64,000 nt of DNA from Sphingomonas pituitosa NBRC 102491 (GCF_001598435.1 NZ_BCYY01000013.1:83803-147802), one strand, 5' to 3'; counted from the stretch's first letter, positions 25,717 to 34,643 are shown. Notes: generated by a model from the sequence alone, not told the origin. Numbers and translations: made by a program.

Positions 25717-26034
25717 TCAGCGGAGCAGCCCGGCCGCCAGCGTGAGCAGGCCTGCCGCCGCGGTGCCGCGGGCAATGCGGACGTCATAGGTCAGTCCCAG
25801 CAGCACCAGCGCAGCCGCAAGCGGCAACAGGCCGAGCCAGGTGACCAGGCCGCGCGGCCAATCCGGCGCGAGGAGCGTGGCGGCGAAGGCAGCGAGCAGC
25901 AGCACCCAGCCGGCGGCTTGCAGCCGTTGCGGCGGGAGGCGCGACTGCCAGCCTCCCAGCAGCAAGGGCGCGTGGCGGGGCATCGCCGCAGCCAGCGCGA
26001 AGAAGCCGATTAGGGTGAGGCCGGCGGCGATCAT
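25717..26034 (-). CDS. DUF3325-like small membrane protein of the iron-uptake operon
   Basis: The 105-residue protein has three or four hydrophobic helices (MIAAGLTLIGFFALAAAM, WVLLLAAFAATLLAP, LLPLAAALVLLGLTYD). Proteins of this kind, annotated DUF3325, commonly sit last in siderophore-receptor operons with PepSY and DUF3649 proteins, exactly as here. The function is unknown. The start overlaps the PepSY gene stop by four bases, so it is the fourth gene of the operon. Confidence 0.75.
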   Translation of the reverse strand: MIAAGLTLIGFFALAAAMPRHAPLLLGGWQSRLPPQRLQAAGWVLLLAAFAATLLAPDWPRGLVTWLGLLPLAAALVLLGLTYDVRIARGTAAAGLLTLAAGLLR

Positions 26035-27524
26035 GCCGGCTGGGTCCCGGCGCGGCGGCGTAGCGCGGGCGCCGGGCGGCGCCATTGTTTCCACGCCAGC
26101 CAGCCCGTGCCCACAGCGGCGGCGAGCAGCACCGCGCTGACTCCGGTCTGCACGCGATCGGCGAACGCGCCGCCCGGCATTGCCGCCGCGGCGCATCCCA
26201 GCGCCAGGATCGTCATCAGCAGCGGCCAGCTGCGCTTCGGCGGGAGGACCGCGCCGAGCACCAGTGCCACGACGGCCGTCCACAGCGCCGCCGAGACTTC
26301 GGCACCGGCACGATCGATCGCGCCCAGCGGCAGAAGGCGGTTGGCTAGCAGGAAGGCGACGCAGCCGATCGGCACGCCGGCGAGAACGCCCGCATTGAGC
26401 CGCTCGACGATGCGGTTGCCCAGGCTGAGCGGGGCGCGTTCTCGGCGCTTGACCACCCACAGCACCATGCCGCTTGCCACCGCCAGGCTCAGCATCGCCC
26501 CGCACAGGAAATAGAGCCAGCGCGTCGCCAGCGGCGCGAAGCGGGCCAAATGGAGGCCATAGGCGACGCCATAGGTGCGGAGCGCCGGCCGGTTCTCGGT
26601 GAAATCTGCGAGGACGCGGCCGCTGGTTCCGTCGAAGCTGACCGCGCCGGCCGCATAGGCGATCTGGCGGGCATCGTCGCGGAACATCGTCACCGTCGCG
26701 GCGGCGTCGCCGGGGTGCGCGATCGTCACGCGCCCGACCGGTTGACCGCCGAAGCGACGCTCGGCTTCGCGCAGCATCGGTGCCAGCGGCGCGAGGGGCG
26801 CGGGTCTGCCGGCGGCGGGCCGGTCGACCTGCCCCGGCTGCAACGCCTGGAACATCGCGGCCATGTCGTTCCCGTAATTGGCGCTGATTGCCCAGGGCAT
26901 GTTGAGCGTGGCCAGCGTCAGCAGCCCGGTGAAGCTGATCATGATATGGAAGGGCAGGGCGAGCACGCCCAGCGCATTGTGCCCGTCGAGCCAGGAGCGC
27001 TGCCCCTTGGCGGGGCGGAAGGTGAAGAAGTCCTTGAAGATGCGGCGATGCGCGATGATGCCCGTGATCAGCCCGAGCAGCAGCACCATCGCCGCGAGCG
27101 AGGCGAGCAGGCGGCCCCAGGGAAAGGGCAGCTGGAGCTCGAAGTGGAGCCGGTAGAAGAATTCGCCGCCCAGCGTCTCGCGCGGGGCGGGCGCGCCGGT
27201 CACCGGATCGAGCGCGCGGTAGACGAAGCCTGTGCCCGGATCATAGGTCGCCTCGACTGTGTTCATTCGCTCGTTGGGCAGGGTGAGGTACCAGCCGAAC
27301 GAGTTGGGCGCGTTCCTGCCGAGCCAGCCGCTCGAAGCGGTGAGCGCGGCGGCGCGGTCGGCGGTGGCGGTAGTCTCTGGTCGCATCCAGCGGCCGATCT
27401 CGGGCTTGAACACGCTGAGCGTGCCGCCCAGGCACATCACGAACAGCATCCAGCCGAGCAGCAGCCCGCTCCAGCCGTGCAGCCACGCCATCACCTGGCG
27501 GGCGCCGTCGCGTACCGCGCTCAT
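26031..27524 (-). CDS. PepSY-associated membrane protein (siderophore/iron reductase-like)
   Basis: The 497-residue protein begins with an amphipathic stretch and TM (LHGWSGLLLGWMLFVMCLGG), followed by a periplasmic PepSY-like region. Further membrane helices carry conserved His (FHIMISFTGLL, GLHLARFAPLATRWLYF). Such PepSY_TM proteins are found with TonB siderophore receptors and are thought to help reduce or release ferric siderophores at the inner membrane. It is coupled by a four-base overlap to the DUF3649 gene upstream and the DUF3325 gene downstream. Confidence 0.86.
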   Translation of the reverse strand: MSAVRDGARQVMAWLHGWSGLLLGWMLFVMCLGGTLSVFKPEIGRWMRPETTATADRAAALTASSGWLGRNAPNSFGWYLTLPNERMNTVEATYDPGTGFVYRALDPVTGAPAPRETLGGEFFYRLHFELQLPFPWGRLLASLAAMVLLLGLITGIIAHRRIFKDFFTFRPAKGQRSWLDGHNALGVLALPFHIMISFTGLLTLATLNMPWAISANYGNDMAAMFQALQPGQVDRPAAGRPAPLAPLAPMLREAERRFGGQPVGRVTIAHPGDAAATVTMFRDDARQIAYAAGAVSFDGTSGRVLADFTENRPALRTYGVAYGLHLARFAPLATRWLYFLCGAMLSLAVASGMVLWVVKRRERAPLSLGNRIVERLNAGVLAGVPIGCVAFLLANRLLPLGAIDRAGAEVSAALWTAVVALVLGAVLPPKRSWPLLMTILALGCAAAAMPGGAFADRVQTGVSAVLLAAAVGTGWLAWKQWRRPAPALRRRAGTQPA

Positions 27525-27820
27525 CGCGTCGGCATTCCGGCAACCCAGGCGATGCCCGCGAGCAGCGCGGCGGCGGCGAGGATTCCGCCCAGCGCGCGCA
27601 GCGGACCGGGGGCGAGGAATGCCCAGATCGTCGCAACGGGCGCGACGAGAAAGGCGAGCATCGTCGCCGGGATGACGGCGTCGAGCCGGGGGAGGGGCAG
27701 GGTGCGCGCCGCCGCGGCCGCGAAGCACGCGGCGACGAGATAGGCGCCGAGGCTGCCGGCCACCGCGCGCACCGCGATGTTCGCCCGATAGCCCCAGCCG
27801 CGGCGGAGATGCGCGCCCAT
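27521..27820 (-). CDS. DUF3649-like small membrane protein
   Basis: The 99-residue protein has three hydrophobic segments (VAGSLGAYLVAACFAAAA, VIPATMLAFLVAPVATIWAF, LGGILAAAALLAGIAWVAG). The early motif GYRANIAVRAVAGSLGAY resembles DUF3649 iron-operon proteins. It starts eight bases after the TonB receptor stop and overlaps the PepSY gene, so it is the second gene of the operon. The biochemical role is not known. Confidence 0.75.
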   Translation of the reverse strand: MGAHLRRGWGYRANIAVRAVAGSLGAYLVAACFAAAAARTLPLPRLDAVIPATMLAFLVAPVATIWAFLAPGPLRALGGILAAAALLAGIAWVAGMPTR

Positions 27821-27828
27821 TCCGCGCC

Positions 27829-29919
27829 TCAGTAGCTGAAGCTGATGCTGCCCAGCACGCTGCGCGGCGGGGCGTAAAAGGCCTGGCCCCACATGATGCT
27901 GCCCAGATAGGTGCTGTCGGTGACGTTGCGCACGTTGATCGCGGCGCGGACGTGATCGACGATGCGAATGCTGCCCATCAGGTCGAGCACGGCATAGTCG
28001 CCCTGCGTCACGCTGAAGTCCGGGCTGCGGATGGCGTTCTGCCAGCGCAGCTGGGCGCCGAGCTTGAGGTCACGCAGGTCGGGCACGGCATAGGTCGTGG
28101 CGAGCTTCAGGCTCTTGGTCGGGATGAACACACGGGCGGCCTTGCCGGCATCGTCCTCGATCTCGAGGCCGGTATAGCCGCCGCTGATCGTCCAGTTGTC
28201 CGTCACCTTGCCGGCCAGCTCGATCTCGAAGCCGCGCGAGGTGGTGTCGACGCCCGTATAATAGGTCGCGCCCAGCTGGCCCGGATCGCCCGCCTGGAAC
28301 TGGCCGGCGGCGGCCGCCAGATTGTTCTGCCGGGCGCGGAACAGCGAGGCGGTGGCGTAGAGCCGGCCGCCGAACCATTCGGTCTTGAAACCGCCCTCGA
28401 TGCTGGTGCCGGTCACCGGATCGAGCCGGCGGCCGCGCGAATCCACTTCGATCTGCGGATTGAAGATGTCGGTATAGCTTGCGTAGAACGAGACGTTCGG
28501 CGTCAGGTCATAGGTGAGGCCGGCATAGGGGCTGACGCGGCTGTTCTTGCGATACTGGTCCGCGCCGTAAGAAATGCCGCTGGACTTCAGCCAAGTCGCG
28601 CTGCCCCCGACCACCGCCTTCAGCCGCTCGGTCACGTTGAGATGCGCAGCGCCATAGGCGCGGGTCACGTCCGTGCGGCTGTCGGCCTGGAGCGTGATCG
28701 GGCCGGTGCCCGGATCGGCGATCACTGCGCTGGCGAGATTCGGCACCGCCGGATAGCCGACGAGGCTGTTGCCGTTGCCTTCCCACTGGCGGTTGTCGAG
28801 CCGGCCGGTCGAGACGCCGAACGCCAGCTGGTGCTCGCGGCCGAACAGGTGGAGCGGGCCCGAGGCGGTGAGGTCGCCGAGATATTGATCGGTCTCGGAC
28901 GGGTAGCGGCCGACCTGCCCCTGGATGCCGAGGCCGGTCGCCTTGTCCGGCGCACCGAAGGCATAGAGCAGCTTCGCCTGCTGCTTGTTGTTGACGTAGG
29001 TGAACACGCCCTTGGCCTCCCAGCCCTTGCCCAGATCATAGGCGAGTTCGCCGAAGGCGCGCTGGTCGGTCGTGTCCCAGTAGGTCCAGGGAGCGGACGT
29101 GGTAGCCGAGCGGGGATAGGGGATGCGGCTGCCGTCGGTGTAGGTGAGGGGTAGCGCCCCCCACAGCACGCCGTCGGCATCATTGTCCTGGCGGCTGTAG
29201 CCGATCGTGGCGGTGAGCTGCGGCGTAACCTTCCAGTCGGCGATCAGGCCGTACACGTTGCGATTGACGTGGTTGTAGTCGAGATAGCTGTCGCGGCTCT
29301 CATGCGCATAGATCCCGCGCACCGCCACGGTGTCGGTAACGGGCACCGACACATCGGCTTCGCCGCGCCAGCGGTTCCACGAGCCGGCCTGCACGCTGGC
29401 GCGCGCCTGCAGCGTCTCGGTCGGGCGCTTGCGGACAAAGTTGATCGTGGCGGACGGATTGCCCACGCCGGTCATCAGCGCGTTCGCGCCGCGGATCGCC
29501 TCCACCCGGTCGAACAGCGCGGTGTCGAGGTCGCCATACTGGATTCCATAGGGCATCGGCAGGCCGATGCCGTCGACCTGGAAGTTGGTGATGTCGAAGC
29601 CGCGCGAGTTGTAATAGGTCCGGTCGCTCTCGACGCGCTCGACATTGATGCCGACGGTCTGGTCGAGCAGGTCGTTGATGTTGGTGAGCTGGAAATCCTG
29701 GATCCGCGCCTGGTCGATCGTCGTGATCGACTGCGGCGTCTCGCGCGGGCTGAGCGTGAGGCCCGTTGCGCTGCGCGAGGGCTGGGTGGCAATGCCCGTC
29801 ACGATGATCTGGTTCTGCTGGTCGTTGCCATCGGCGGTACCGTCAGGCCCGGCGAACGCGGTGCCGGGCAGCGCAAGCAGCGCGGAAGTGAGCAGAACGG
29901 TACGTAGCGACAGGAGCAT
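27829..29919 (-). CDS. TonB-dependent siderophore receptor
   Basis: The 696-residue outer-membrane protein has a signal peptide (LLTSALLALPGTAFA), a TonB box-like IIVTG, and a plug domain (SPRETPQSITTIDQARIQDF, DGIGLPMPYG, DRVEAIRGANALMTG, NPSATINFVRKRPT). A 22-strand barrel follows and ends in the outer-membrane C-terminal Tyr (LGSISFSY). The plug features are those of FhuE/FpvA-like ferric-siderophore receptors. It imports a ferric siderophore with TonB energy. No biosynthesis genes are nearby, so the ligand may be a foreign siderophore. A Fur-like palindrome lies upstream. Confidence 0.93.
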   Translation of the reverse strand: MLLSLRTVLLTSALLALPGTAFAGPDGTADGNDQQNQIIVTGIATQPSRSATGLTLSPRETPQSITTIDQARIQDFQLTNINDLLDQTVGINVERVESDRTYYNSRGFDITNFQVDGIGLPMPYGIQYGDLDTALFDRVEAIRGANALMTGVGNPSATINFVRKRPTETLQARASVQAGSWNRWRGEADVSVPVTDTVAVRGIYAHESRDSYLDYNHVNRNVYGLIADWKVTPQLTATIGYSRQDNDADGVLWGALPLTYTDGSRIPYPRSATTSAPWTYWDTTDQRAFGELAYDLGKGWEAKGVFTYVNNKQQAKLLYAFGAPDKATGLGIQGQVGRYPSETDQYLGDLTASGPLHLFGREHQLAFGVSTGRLDNRQWEGNGNSLVGYPAVPNLASAVIADPGTGPITLQADSRTDVTRAYGAAHLNVTERLKAVVGGSATWLKSSGISYGADQYRKNSRVSPYAGLTYDLTPNVSFYASYTDIFNPQIEVDSRGRRLDPVTGTSIEGGFKTEWFGGRLYATASLFRARQNNLAAAAGQFQAGDPGQLGATYYTGVDTTSRGFEIELAGKVTDNWTISGGYTGLEIEDDAGKAARVFIPTKSLKLATTYAVPDLRDLKLGAQLRWQNAIRSPDFSVTQGDYAVLDLMGSIRIVDHVRAAINVRNVTDSTYLGSIMWGQAFYAPPRSVLGSISFSY

Positions 29920-29976
29920 GATCCAGCTTTTCCCTTTGGGTCTCGTTGTATGAGCGCGCCTTTAGGGAAACTGAAT

Positions 29977-29995
29977 ATTGCGAGTCAATCGCATT
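29977..29995 (-). promoter_or_regulatory. Candidate Fur box before the siderophore receptor
   Basis: ATTGCGAGTCAATCGCATT is a 19-base palindrome (TGCGA / TCGCA core around five bases), about 58 bases before the receptor start. Its spacing and A/T-G/C pattern resemble Fur operators. Iron repression of the four-gene operon is the expected consequence. Confidence 0.55.
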
Positions 29996-30020
29996 ATCAT
30001 ATGCCGACGTGGATTCCGCC

Positions 30021-31094
30021 TCAGCGCAGGCCGCGCGCGATCCGCAGCACGTAGCTGATCACCTCCGCCACGGCGGCATAATGTTCGACCGGAATCGGCT
30101 CGTCGAGCTCGGCACTGGCGTAGAGCGCGCGGGCGAGGGGGCGGTTCTCGACCAGCGGAATGTTGTGTTCCGTGGCGATCTCACGGATCTTGAGCGCCAA
30201 TGTGTCGACGCCCTTTGCCACGACCACCGGCGCTCCCATGCTGCCATGGTCGTATTGTAGCGCGATGGCGTAGTGCGTCGGGTTGGTGATGACGACGCTG
30301 GCCTTGGGGACGTTGGACATCATCCGGCTGCGCGAACGCTGCATCTGCATGCTGCGGATCTTGCCCTTGATCTTGGGATCGCCCTCGCTCTGCTTGTACT
30401 CGTCCTTCACTTCCTTAAGGCTCATCCGCATCCGCTTCATGAACGAGCGGCGCTGCCAGACGAAGTCGAACAGCGCGAGCGCGCCGACCAGCGTCGCGAT
30501 CGGGCGGAGCATGGCGTGGACGATGTCGCTCGCCGCGCTGCCGGTATCGACCAGGTCGGCGCCGACCAGCCGGTCGATCGTCGCGGCGTGCGGCCAGGCG
30601 ACCGCCGCGGCGATGCCGCCGACCAGGCAGAGCTTGGCGAAGGTCTTGAAGAACTCCACCATCGCCTGCTTCCCGAACAGGCGCTTGGCGCCGTTCATCG
30701 GGTTCAGCTTGTTCCACTTCGGCTTGACGCGCGACCAGTTGATCATCGGCCTGCCCTGGAGCACGCCGCCGAGGATCGCGAAGCCGAATAGTGCAGCGAG
30801 GATCGGCGCCAGCGCGGTGCCGACCGCGCCGAACAGTCCGGTGACGAAATTTTGCGCGCCGGTCGGCTCCATCCGGAAATCGTCCGCGCCGCCCCACAGG
30901 CGGACGAACAGGTTGCCGAACTGCTGCACCGTGTAGGTGCCGAGGCCGCCCATCACCACCAGCGCCGCGACGAACATCGCGGCGTGGCGCATTTCCGGCG
31001 CCATCGGCACGTCGCCGCGTTTTCGCGCGTCCTCGAGCTTCTTGTCGGTAGGTTCCTGGGTCTTGTCGTCCGAATCGTCGCCGCCGCCCGCCAT
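30021..31094 (-). CDS. flhB: Flagellar export gate protein FlhB
   Basis: The 357-residue protein has an N-terminal acidic/charged segment with KTQEPTDKKLEDARKRGDVP, cited here as TQEPTDKKLEDARKRGD, four membrane helices, and a cytoplasmic domain with the self-cleavage motif NPTH (VVITNPTHYAIALQYD). It controls substrate switching of the flagellar type III export apparatus. The ATG at 31094 shares a base with the fliR stop. A GTG one codon earlier is possible. It is last in the operon flgC-fliE-fliQ-fliR-flhB. Confidence 0.95.
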   Translation of the reverse strand: MAGGGDDSDDKTQEPTDKKLEDARKRGDVPMAPEMRHAAMFVAALVVMGGLGTYTVQQFGNLFVRLWGGADDFRMEPTGAQNFVTGLFGAVGTALAPILAALFGFAILGGVLQGRPMINWSRVKPKWNKLNPMNGAKRLFGKQAMVEFFKTFAKLCLVGGIAAAVAWPHAATIDRLVGADLVDTGSAASDIVHAMLRPIATLVGALALFDFVWQRRSFMKRMRMSLKEVKDEYKQSEGDPKIKGKIRSMQMQRSRSRMMSNVPKASVVITNPTHYAIALQYDHGSMGAPVVVAKGVDTLALKIREIATEHNIPLVENRPLARALYASAELDEPIPVEHYAAVAEVISYVLRIARGLR

Positions 31095-31852
31095 CACCAG
31101 CCCTTTTGCAGCACGTCACCCATGGTGTGGGTGAACACGGTGAGCATGGTACCGATGGTGGTGACCATCAGCGCGAGGCCGAGCAGCAGGTTCAGCGGCT
31201 GGGCGATGAAGAAGACCTGGATCGCCGGGGCGACGCGGGCGGCGAGGCCGAGCGCGACGTTGAACACGATGCCATAGACGAGGAAGGGCGCCGCGAGGCT
31301 GATGCCCAGCGTCATCGAGCGGCCGATCGCCTCCACGGCCAACTCGGCGAAATCGTGCATCGGCGGCATCCCGCCGATCGGGAAGGTCTGGTAGCTGTGG
31401 ACGATCGCGCCGAGCCACAGATGGTGGACCTGCATCCCCATGCACATCAGCGCGGCGACCAGGCCGACCAGCTTCGACAGGATCGGCGCCTGGCCGGACT
31501 GGGAGGGATCGAAGATCACCGCCGACGAGAGGCCGATCTGGAGGCTCATCAGCGAACCCGCCATCGAGATCGAGAAGAACAGGATCTTGACGATCATGCC
31601 CATCGCGAGCCCGGTGATCAGCTCGGTCACCAGGATCGCCGGGAGCACCGCGCCGGCGTGGACCGCGGCGCGGGCCGGCTCGCCGATCAGGCCGTAGAGC
31701 GCGAACGACATGGCGAAGGACAGGAACAGCCGGATGCGGCCCGGAATCGCATCTTCGCCGAAGACGGGGAGCAGCATCAGCACCGCCCCGACCCGCGCGA
31801 AGACGATGAAGAAGGCCGAGGCCTGCAGCGCGAGATCCGGGGGGACGATCAT
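31094..31852 (-). CDS. fliR: Flagellar export gate protein FliR
   Basis: The 252-residue membrane protein of the FliR/SctT family has six hydrophobic segments, with FARVGAVLMLLPVFGE near the start and GLSSAVIFDPSQSGQAPIL in the middle (quoted here as SSAVIFDPSQSGQ). It forms the export gate with FliP and FliQ. It overlaps fliQ by four bases upstream and touches flhB downstream. Confidence 0.95.
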   Translation of the reverse strand: MIVPPDLALQASAFFIVFARVGAVLMLLPVFGEDAIPGRIRLFLSFAMSFALYGLIGEPARAAVHAGAVLPAILVTELITGLAMGMIVKILFFSISMAGSLMSLQIGLSSAVIFDPSQSGQAPILSKLVGLVAALMCMGMQVHHLWLGAIVHSYQTFPIGGMPPMHDFAELAVEAIGRSMTLGISLAAPFLVYGIVFNVALGLAARVAPAIQVFFIAQPLNLLLGLALMVTTIGTMLTVFTHTMGDVLQKGW

Positions 31853-32112
31853 CCGTGGATGATCATGTCGCTGATCTTGGCCATGAACTGGCCAAGGGCC
31901 TGGCCGATCGTGGGCAGCATCAGCAGGAACACCAGCCCCATCGCGACCAGCTTGGGCACGAAGGTGAGGGTGGTTTCCTGGATCTGGGTAAGGGCCTGGA
32001 GCAGGCCGACGAACACGCCGACGATCAGCGACGTCAGCAGCAGCGGCCCGACAACGGTGAGAATCAGCATCAGTGCGGACTCGGTAAGGCTGATCAGCTG
32101 CGCGGGCGTCAT
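31849..32112 (-). CDS. fliQ: Flagellar export gate protein FliQ
   Basis: The 87-residue protein has two membrane helices (ALMLILTVVGPLLLTSLIVGV and LVAMGLVFLLMLPTIG; quoted in part) and the family core GLLQALTQIQETTLTFVPK. The size and layout are exactly those of FliQ. It forms the helical export gate with FliP and FliR. It overlaps fliR by four bases. Confidence 0.95.
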   Translation of the reverse strand: MTPAQLISLTESALMLILTVVGPLLLTSLIVGVFVGLLQALTQIQETTLTFVPKLVAMGLVFLLMLPTIGQALGQFMAKISDMIIHG

Positions 32113-32130
32113 GATCCTGGCGTGCCTTCG

Positions 32131-32454
32131 TCAGATCTGCATGCGCATGATGTCGGTATAGGCGCCGACCACGCGGTCGCGCACCGCCACCATGGTGTCG
32201 AGCGCGGTCTCGGCGGCGCCGATCGCAGTGACGACATCGATCAGATCGCCCTTGCCGGCGACCTGCTTGGCCGAGGCGGCCTCCGCGGTGCGCAGCTTGT
32301 CGGCGGTGCCGCCCACCAGGTTCTCGACCATCGCGCCGAAGCCCGAGTTCTGGTCGCCGCCGATTTCACTGCCGCCGGCAGCCTTGCCGAGCGTGTTTCC
32401 GATGGACGCGACCCGGCCATACGCCTTGGTGGCGTCCAATGCTCCGATGGACAT
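32131..32454 (-). CDS. fliE: Flagellar hook-basal body protein FliE
   Basis: The 107-residue protein has a C-terminal half with the FliE pattern (DVVTAIGAAETALDTMVAVR, then DRVVGAYTDIMRMQI), which is the part that packs against the export gate and rod. The Gly-rich N-terminal third is poorly conserved, as usual. It links the MS ring to the proximal rod. It lies 12 bases after flgC and 18 before fliQ. Confidence 0.92.
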   Translation of the reverse strand: MSIGALDATKAYGRVASIGNTLGKAAGGSEIGGDQNSGFGAMVENLVGGTADKLRTAEAASAKQVAGKGDLIDVVTAIGAAETALDTMVAVRDRVVGAYTDIMRMQI

Positions 32455-32466
32455 GATCCGAATTCC

Positions 32467-32874
32467 TTACTTGAGCAGATCGATGGTGCGCATCGTCAGG
32501 CTCTTGGCTGCCTCGATGGCGTTGAGATTGGCTTCGTAGCTGCGCTGCGCCGCCTTCATGTCGGCGGATTCGATCAGCCCGTTGACGTTGGGACGCATGA
32601 CATAGCCCTGCGCGTCCGCCGCCGGGTGGCCCGGCTGATAGACCTTCACGAAGTCCGACTGGTCGTTCTGGATCGACTTCACCTTCACGCCGGTGGCGCC
32701 GCTGGCGCGGTCGACTGCCGCCTGGAAGCTGATCACCTTGCGGCGATACGGGTTGCCGCCCGGGGTGTCCGCGACCGAATCCTGGTTCGCGAGATTTTCC
32801 GCGATCGTCCGCATCCGCAGCGACTGTGCGCGCAGACCCGAGGCGGAAACGCCCAGCGAAGCATCCAAATCCAT
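32467..32874 (-). CDS. flgC: Flagellar basal-body rod protein FlgC
   Basis: The 135-residue protein begins MDLDASLGVSASGLRAQSLR and has the rod-protein motif RMRTIAENLANQDS near the N-terminus. It ends in the D0 helix SYEANLNAIEAAKSLTMRTI typical of FlgC. The ATG at 32874 fits homologues, and in-frame sequence upstream is not conserved. It is the first gene of the minus-strand operon. Its usual partner flgB is not in the window. Confidence 0.93.
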   Translation of the reverse strand: MDLDASLGVSASGLRAQSLRMRTIAENLANQDSVADTPGGNPYRRKVISFQAAVDRASGATGVKVKSIQNDQSDFVKVYQPGHPAADAQGYVMRPNVNGLIESADMKAAQRSYEANLNAIEAAKSLTMRTIDLLK

Positions 32875-32990
32875 TGTTGATCCTCCACGGCCTGGAAAAC
32901 GGCCCACGCCATCATTGTAGGCAAATTTTGCCGGGCAGGGCGTCGGGGGCGGAAAAAAGGTTCCTATAAGTCAGGGGGAAAGGGAGACGC

Positions 32991-33227
32991 ATGTCCGTAC
33001 TCGATGGAATCATGATCGAAATGTCGGTGGTGCTCGGTTCGACCGAAGTGCCGGTCCGGCAGATCCTGCAGATGAGCCGCGGGGCGATGATCCCGCTGGA
33101 CTGCGGGCAGGACGATCCGAGCATGGTCTATGTCAACGGCGAGCTGGTCGCGCTGGGGCGCATCCTTGTCGATGGCGAAGTGATGTCGCTCGAAATCTCT
33201 GAACTCGTAAAGAAGCAGCGCCACTGA
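32991..33227 (+). CDS. fliN: Flagellar motor switch protein FliN (short form)
   Basis: This 78-residue protein consists almost only of the SpoA domain: IMIEMSVVLGSTEVPVRQIL, then PLDCGQDDPSMVYVNGELVA and a final SLEISELVKKQR. FliN proteins are usually over 100 residues, and here the N-terminal extension is missing. It forms the C-ring base where CheY-P and FliH act. AGGGAGA six bases before the ATG is a good ribosome site. It starts the plus-strand operon fliN-fliO-fliP, divergent from flgC. Confidence 0.92.
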   Translation: MSVLDGIMIEMSVVLGSTEVPVRQILQMSRGAMIPLDCGQDDPSMVYVNGELVALGRILVDGEVMSLEISELVKKQRH

Positions 33228-33895
33228 TGGATCTCTTGTCGATGCTGCGCACGATGGGCGCGCTGGGCTTGGTACTGGGGATGCTGGCGACTGCCCTGTG
33301 GGTGGTGCGCCGCTATGACCTGAAGCTGCCGGGCCGCGTGACCGGTGGCGGGCGCAAGCGCGTCGAACTGGTCGAGCGGCTGGCGGTGGACGCCAAGCGT
33401 TCGGTCGCGCTGATCCGCCGTGACGGGTGCGAGCACCTGATCTTCATCGGCCCCGAAGGCCATGCGACGATCGAAACCGGCATCACCCCGCCGCCGCAGC
33501 CGGTGGTGGAAGCGGCGCCTGCCGCCGAGACACCCGCGAAGATCGAGGACGATCTCGCCGCGCTGAAGGCCGGCGTGGCCAAGCTCGCCGGCAAGCTCGA
33601 CTTCAAGGCGATGGTGGATCGCGTGCGCCCCGATTGCGCGCCGCAGCCGGAAGTCATGCCCGAAGCACCGGCGGCAGACGCCGCTGTCGTGGCGATCGAG
33701 GCGGCGCCCAGCGTCCCGCTGGCGGCGAACGACGCCGAGCCCGCCACCGACGCCAGCGACATTGCCCAGGCTGCCGCCGAGTCCGCGCCGCGCACCCGCG
33801 CCCGCAAGTCGCAGGCCGCTCCCACCCGCACCCGCGTCCCGCGCGACACCACGCGGTGGAACAAGCGCGCGGTGCGTGAGGCGCTGAATGCGTAA
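33227..33895 (+). CDS. fliO: FliO-like flagellar biosynthesis protein
   Basis: The 222-residue protein has one N-terminal membrane helix (MGALGLVLGMLATALWVV), a FliO-like cytoplasmic block (VELVERLAVDAKRSVALIRR, then EHLIFIGPEGHATIETG) and a long low-complexity Ala/Pro-rich tail ending in many Arg. FliO helps FliP assemble. The tail is longer than in the classic protein. Its ATG shares a base with the fliN stop and its end overlaps fliP by eight bases, which supports the assignment. Confidence 0.82.
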   Translation: MDLLSMLRTMGALGLVLGMLATALWVVRRYDLKLPGRVTGGGRKRVELVERLAVDAKRSVALIRRDGCEHLIFIGPEGHATIETGITPPPQPVVEAAPAAETPAKIEDDLAALKAGVAKLAGKLDFKAMVDRVRPDCAPQPEVMPEAPAADAAVVAIEAAPSVPLAANDAEPATDASDIAQAAAESAPRTRARKSQAAPTRTRVPRDTTRWNKRAVREALNA

Positions 33896-34643
33896 ACTAC
33901 TTGCCGCGGCCGCACTGCTGATCGTGCTGCCGGTCGCGGCGCACGCCCAGGCTGTTGCGCCCGCCGCGCAGGCGGCGGCCCAGGGCGCGACCATCAGCAT
34001 CGGCGGCGAGGGACCGCTCTCGGCCAAGGCCATTCAGCTGGTGCTGATGCTGACCGTGCTCAGCCTGGCCCCGGGCCTGCTGATGACGGTGACCAGCTTC
34101 ACCCGCATGGTGGTGGCGCTGTCGCTGCTGCGCACCGGCATCGGTACGCCGGGCGTGCCGCCGAACCCGGTGATCATCAGCCTGGCGCTGTTCCTGAGCT
34201 TCTTCGTGATGGCGCCGACTTTCGAGAAGGCGTGGAACGAGGGGGTCGATCCCTATACCAAGGGCAAGCTGACCGAAGTCGCCGCGTTCGAGAAGACGAC
34301 CGAACCCTTTCGCCAGTTCATGCTGGGCCAGGTGCGCGACAGCGATCTCAAGCTGTTCGCCGACCTCGCCAACAAGAAGATCGCGACGCGCGCGGAGACG
34401 CCGCTGACGACGCTGGCCCCGGCCTTCATGATCTCCGAACTGCGCCGCGCGTTCGAGATCGGCTTCCTGCTGCTACTGCCGTTCCTGGTGATCGACCTGG
34501 CGGTATCGGCGGTGCTGATGGCGATGGGCATGATGATGCTGCCGCCGCCGACAATCGCGCTGCCGATGAAGATCATCTTCTTCGTGCTGGTCGATGGCTG
34601 GGCGCTGGTCGCCGGCTCGCTGGTGAAGAGCTTCACGCATTAA
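33888..34643 (+). CDS. fliP: Flagellar export gate protein FliP
   Basis: The 251-residue protein has a cleavable signal (LLAAAALLIVLPVAAHAQA) as is common for FliP. The conserved core follows (LSLAPGLLMTVTSFTRMVVA, GTPGVPPNPVIISLALFLSF, PAFMISELRRAFEIGF). It forms the pentameric centre of the flagellar protein-export gate with FliQ and FliR. It overlaps fliO, and a long inverted repeat follows after its stop. Confidence 0.96.
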   Translation: MRKLLAAAALLIVLPVAAHAQAVAPAAQAAAQGATISIGGEGPLSAKAIQLVLMLTVLSLAPGLLMTVTSFTRMVVALSLLRTGIGTPGVPPNPVIISLALFLSFFVMAPTFEKAWNEGVDPYTKGKLTEVAAFEKTTEPFRQFMLGQVRDSDLKLFADLANKKIATRAETPLTTLAPAFMISELRRAFEIGFLLLLPFLVIDLAVSAVLMAMGMMMLPPPTIALPMKIIFFVLVDGWALVAGSLVKSFTH

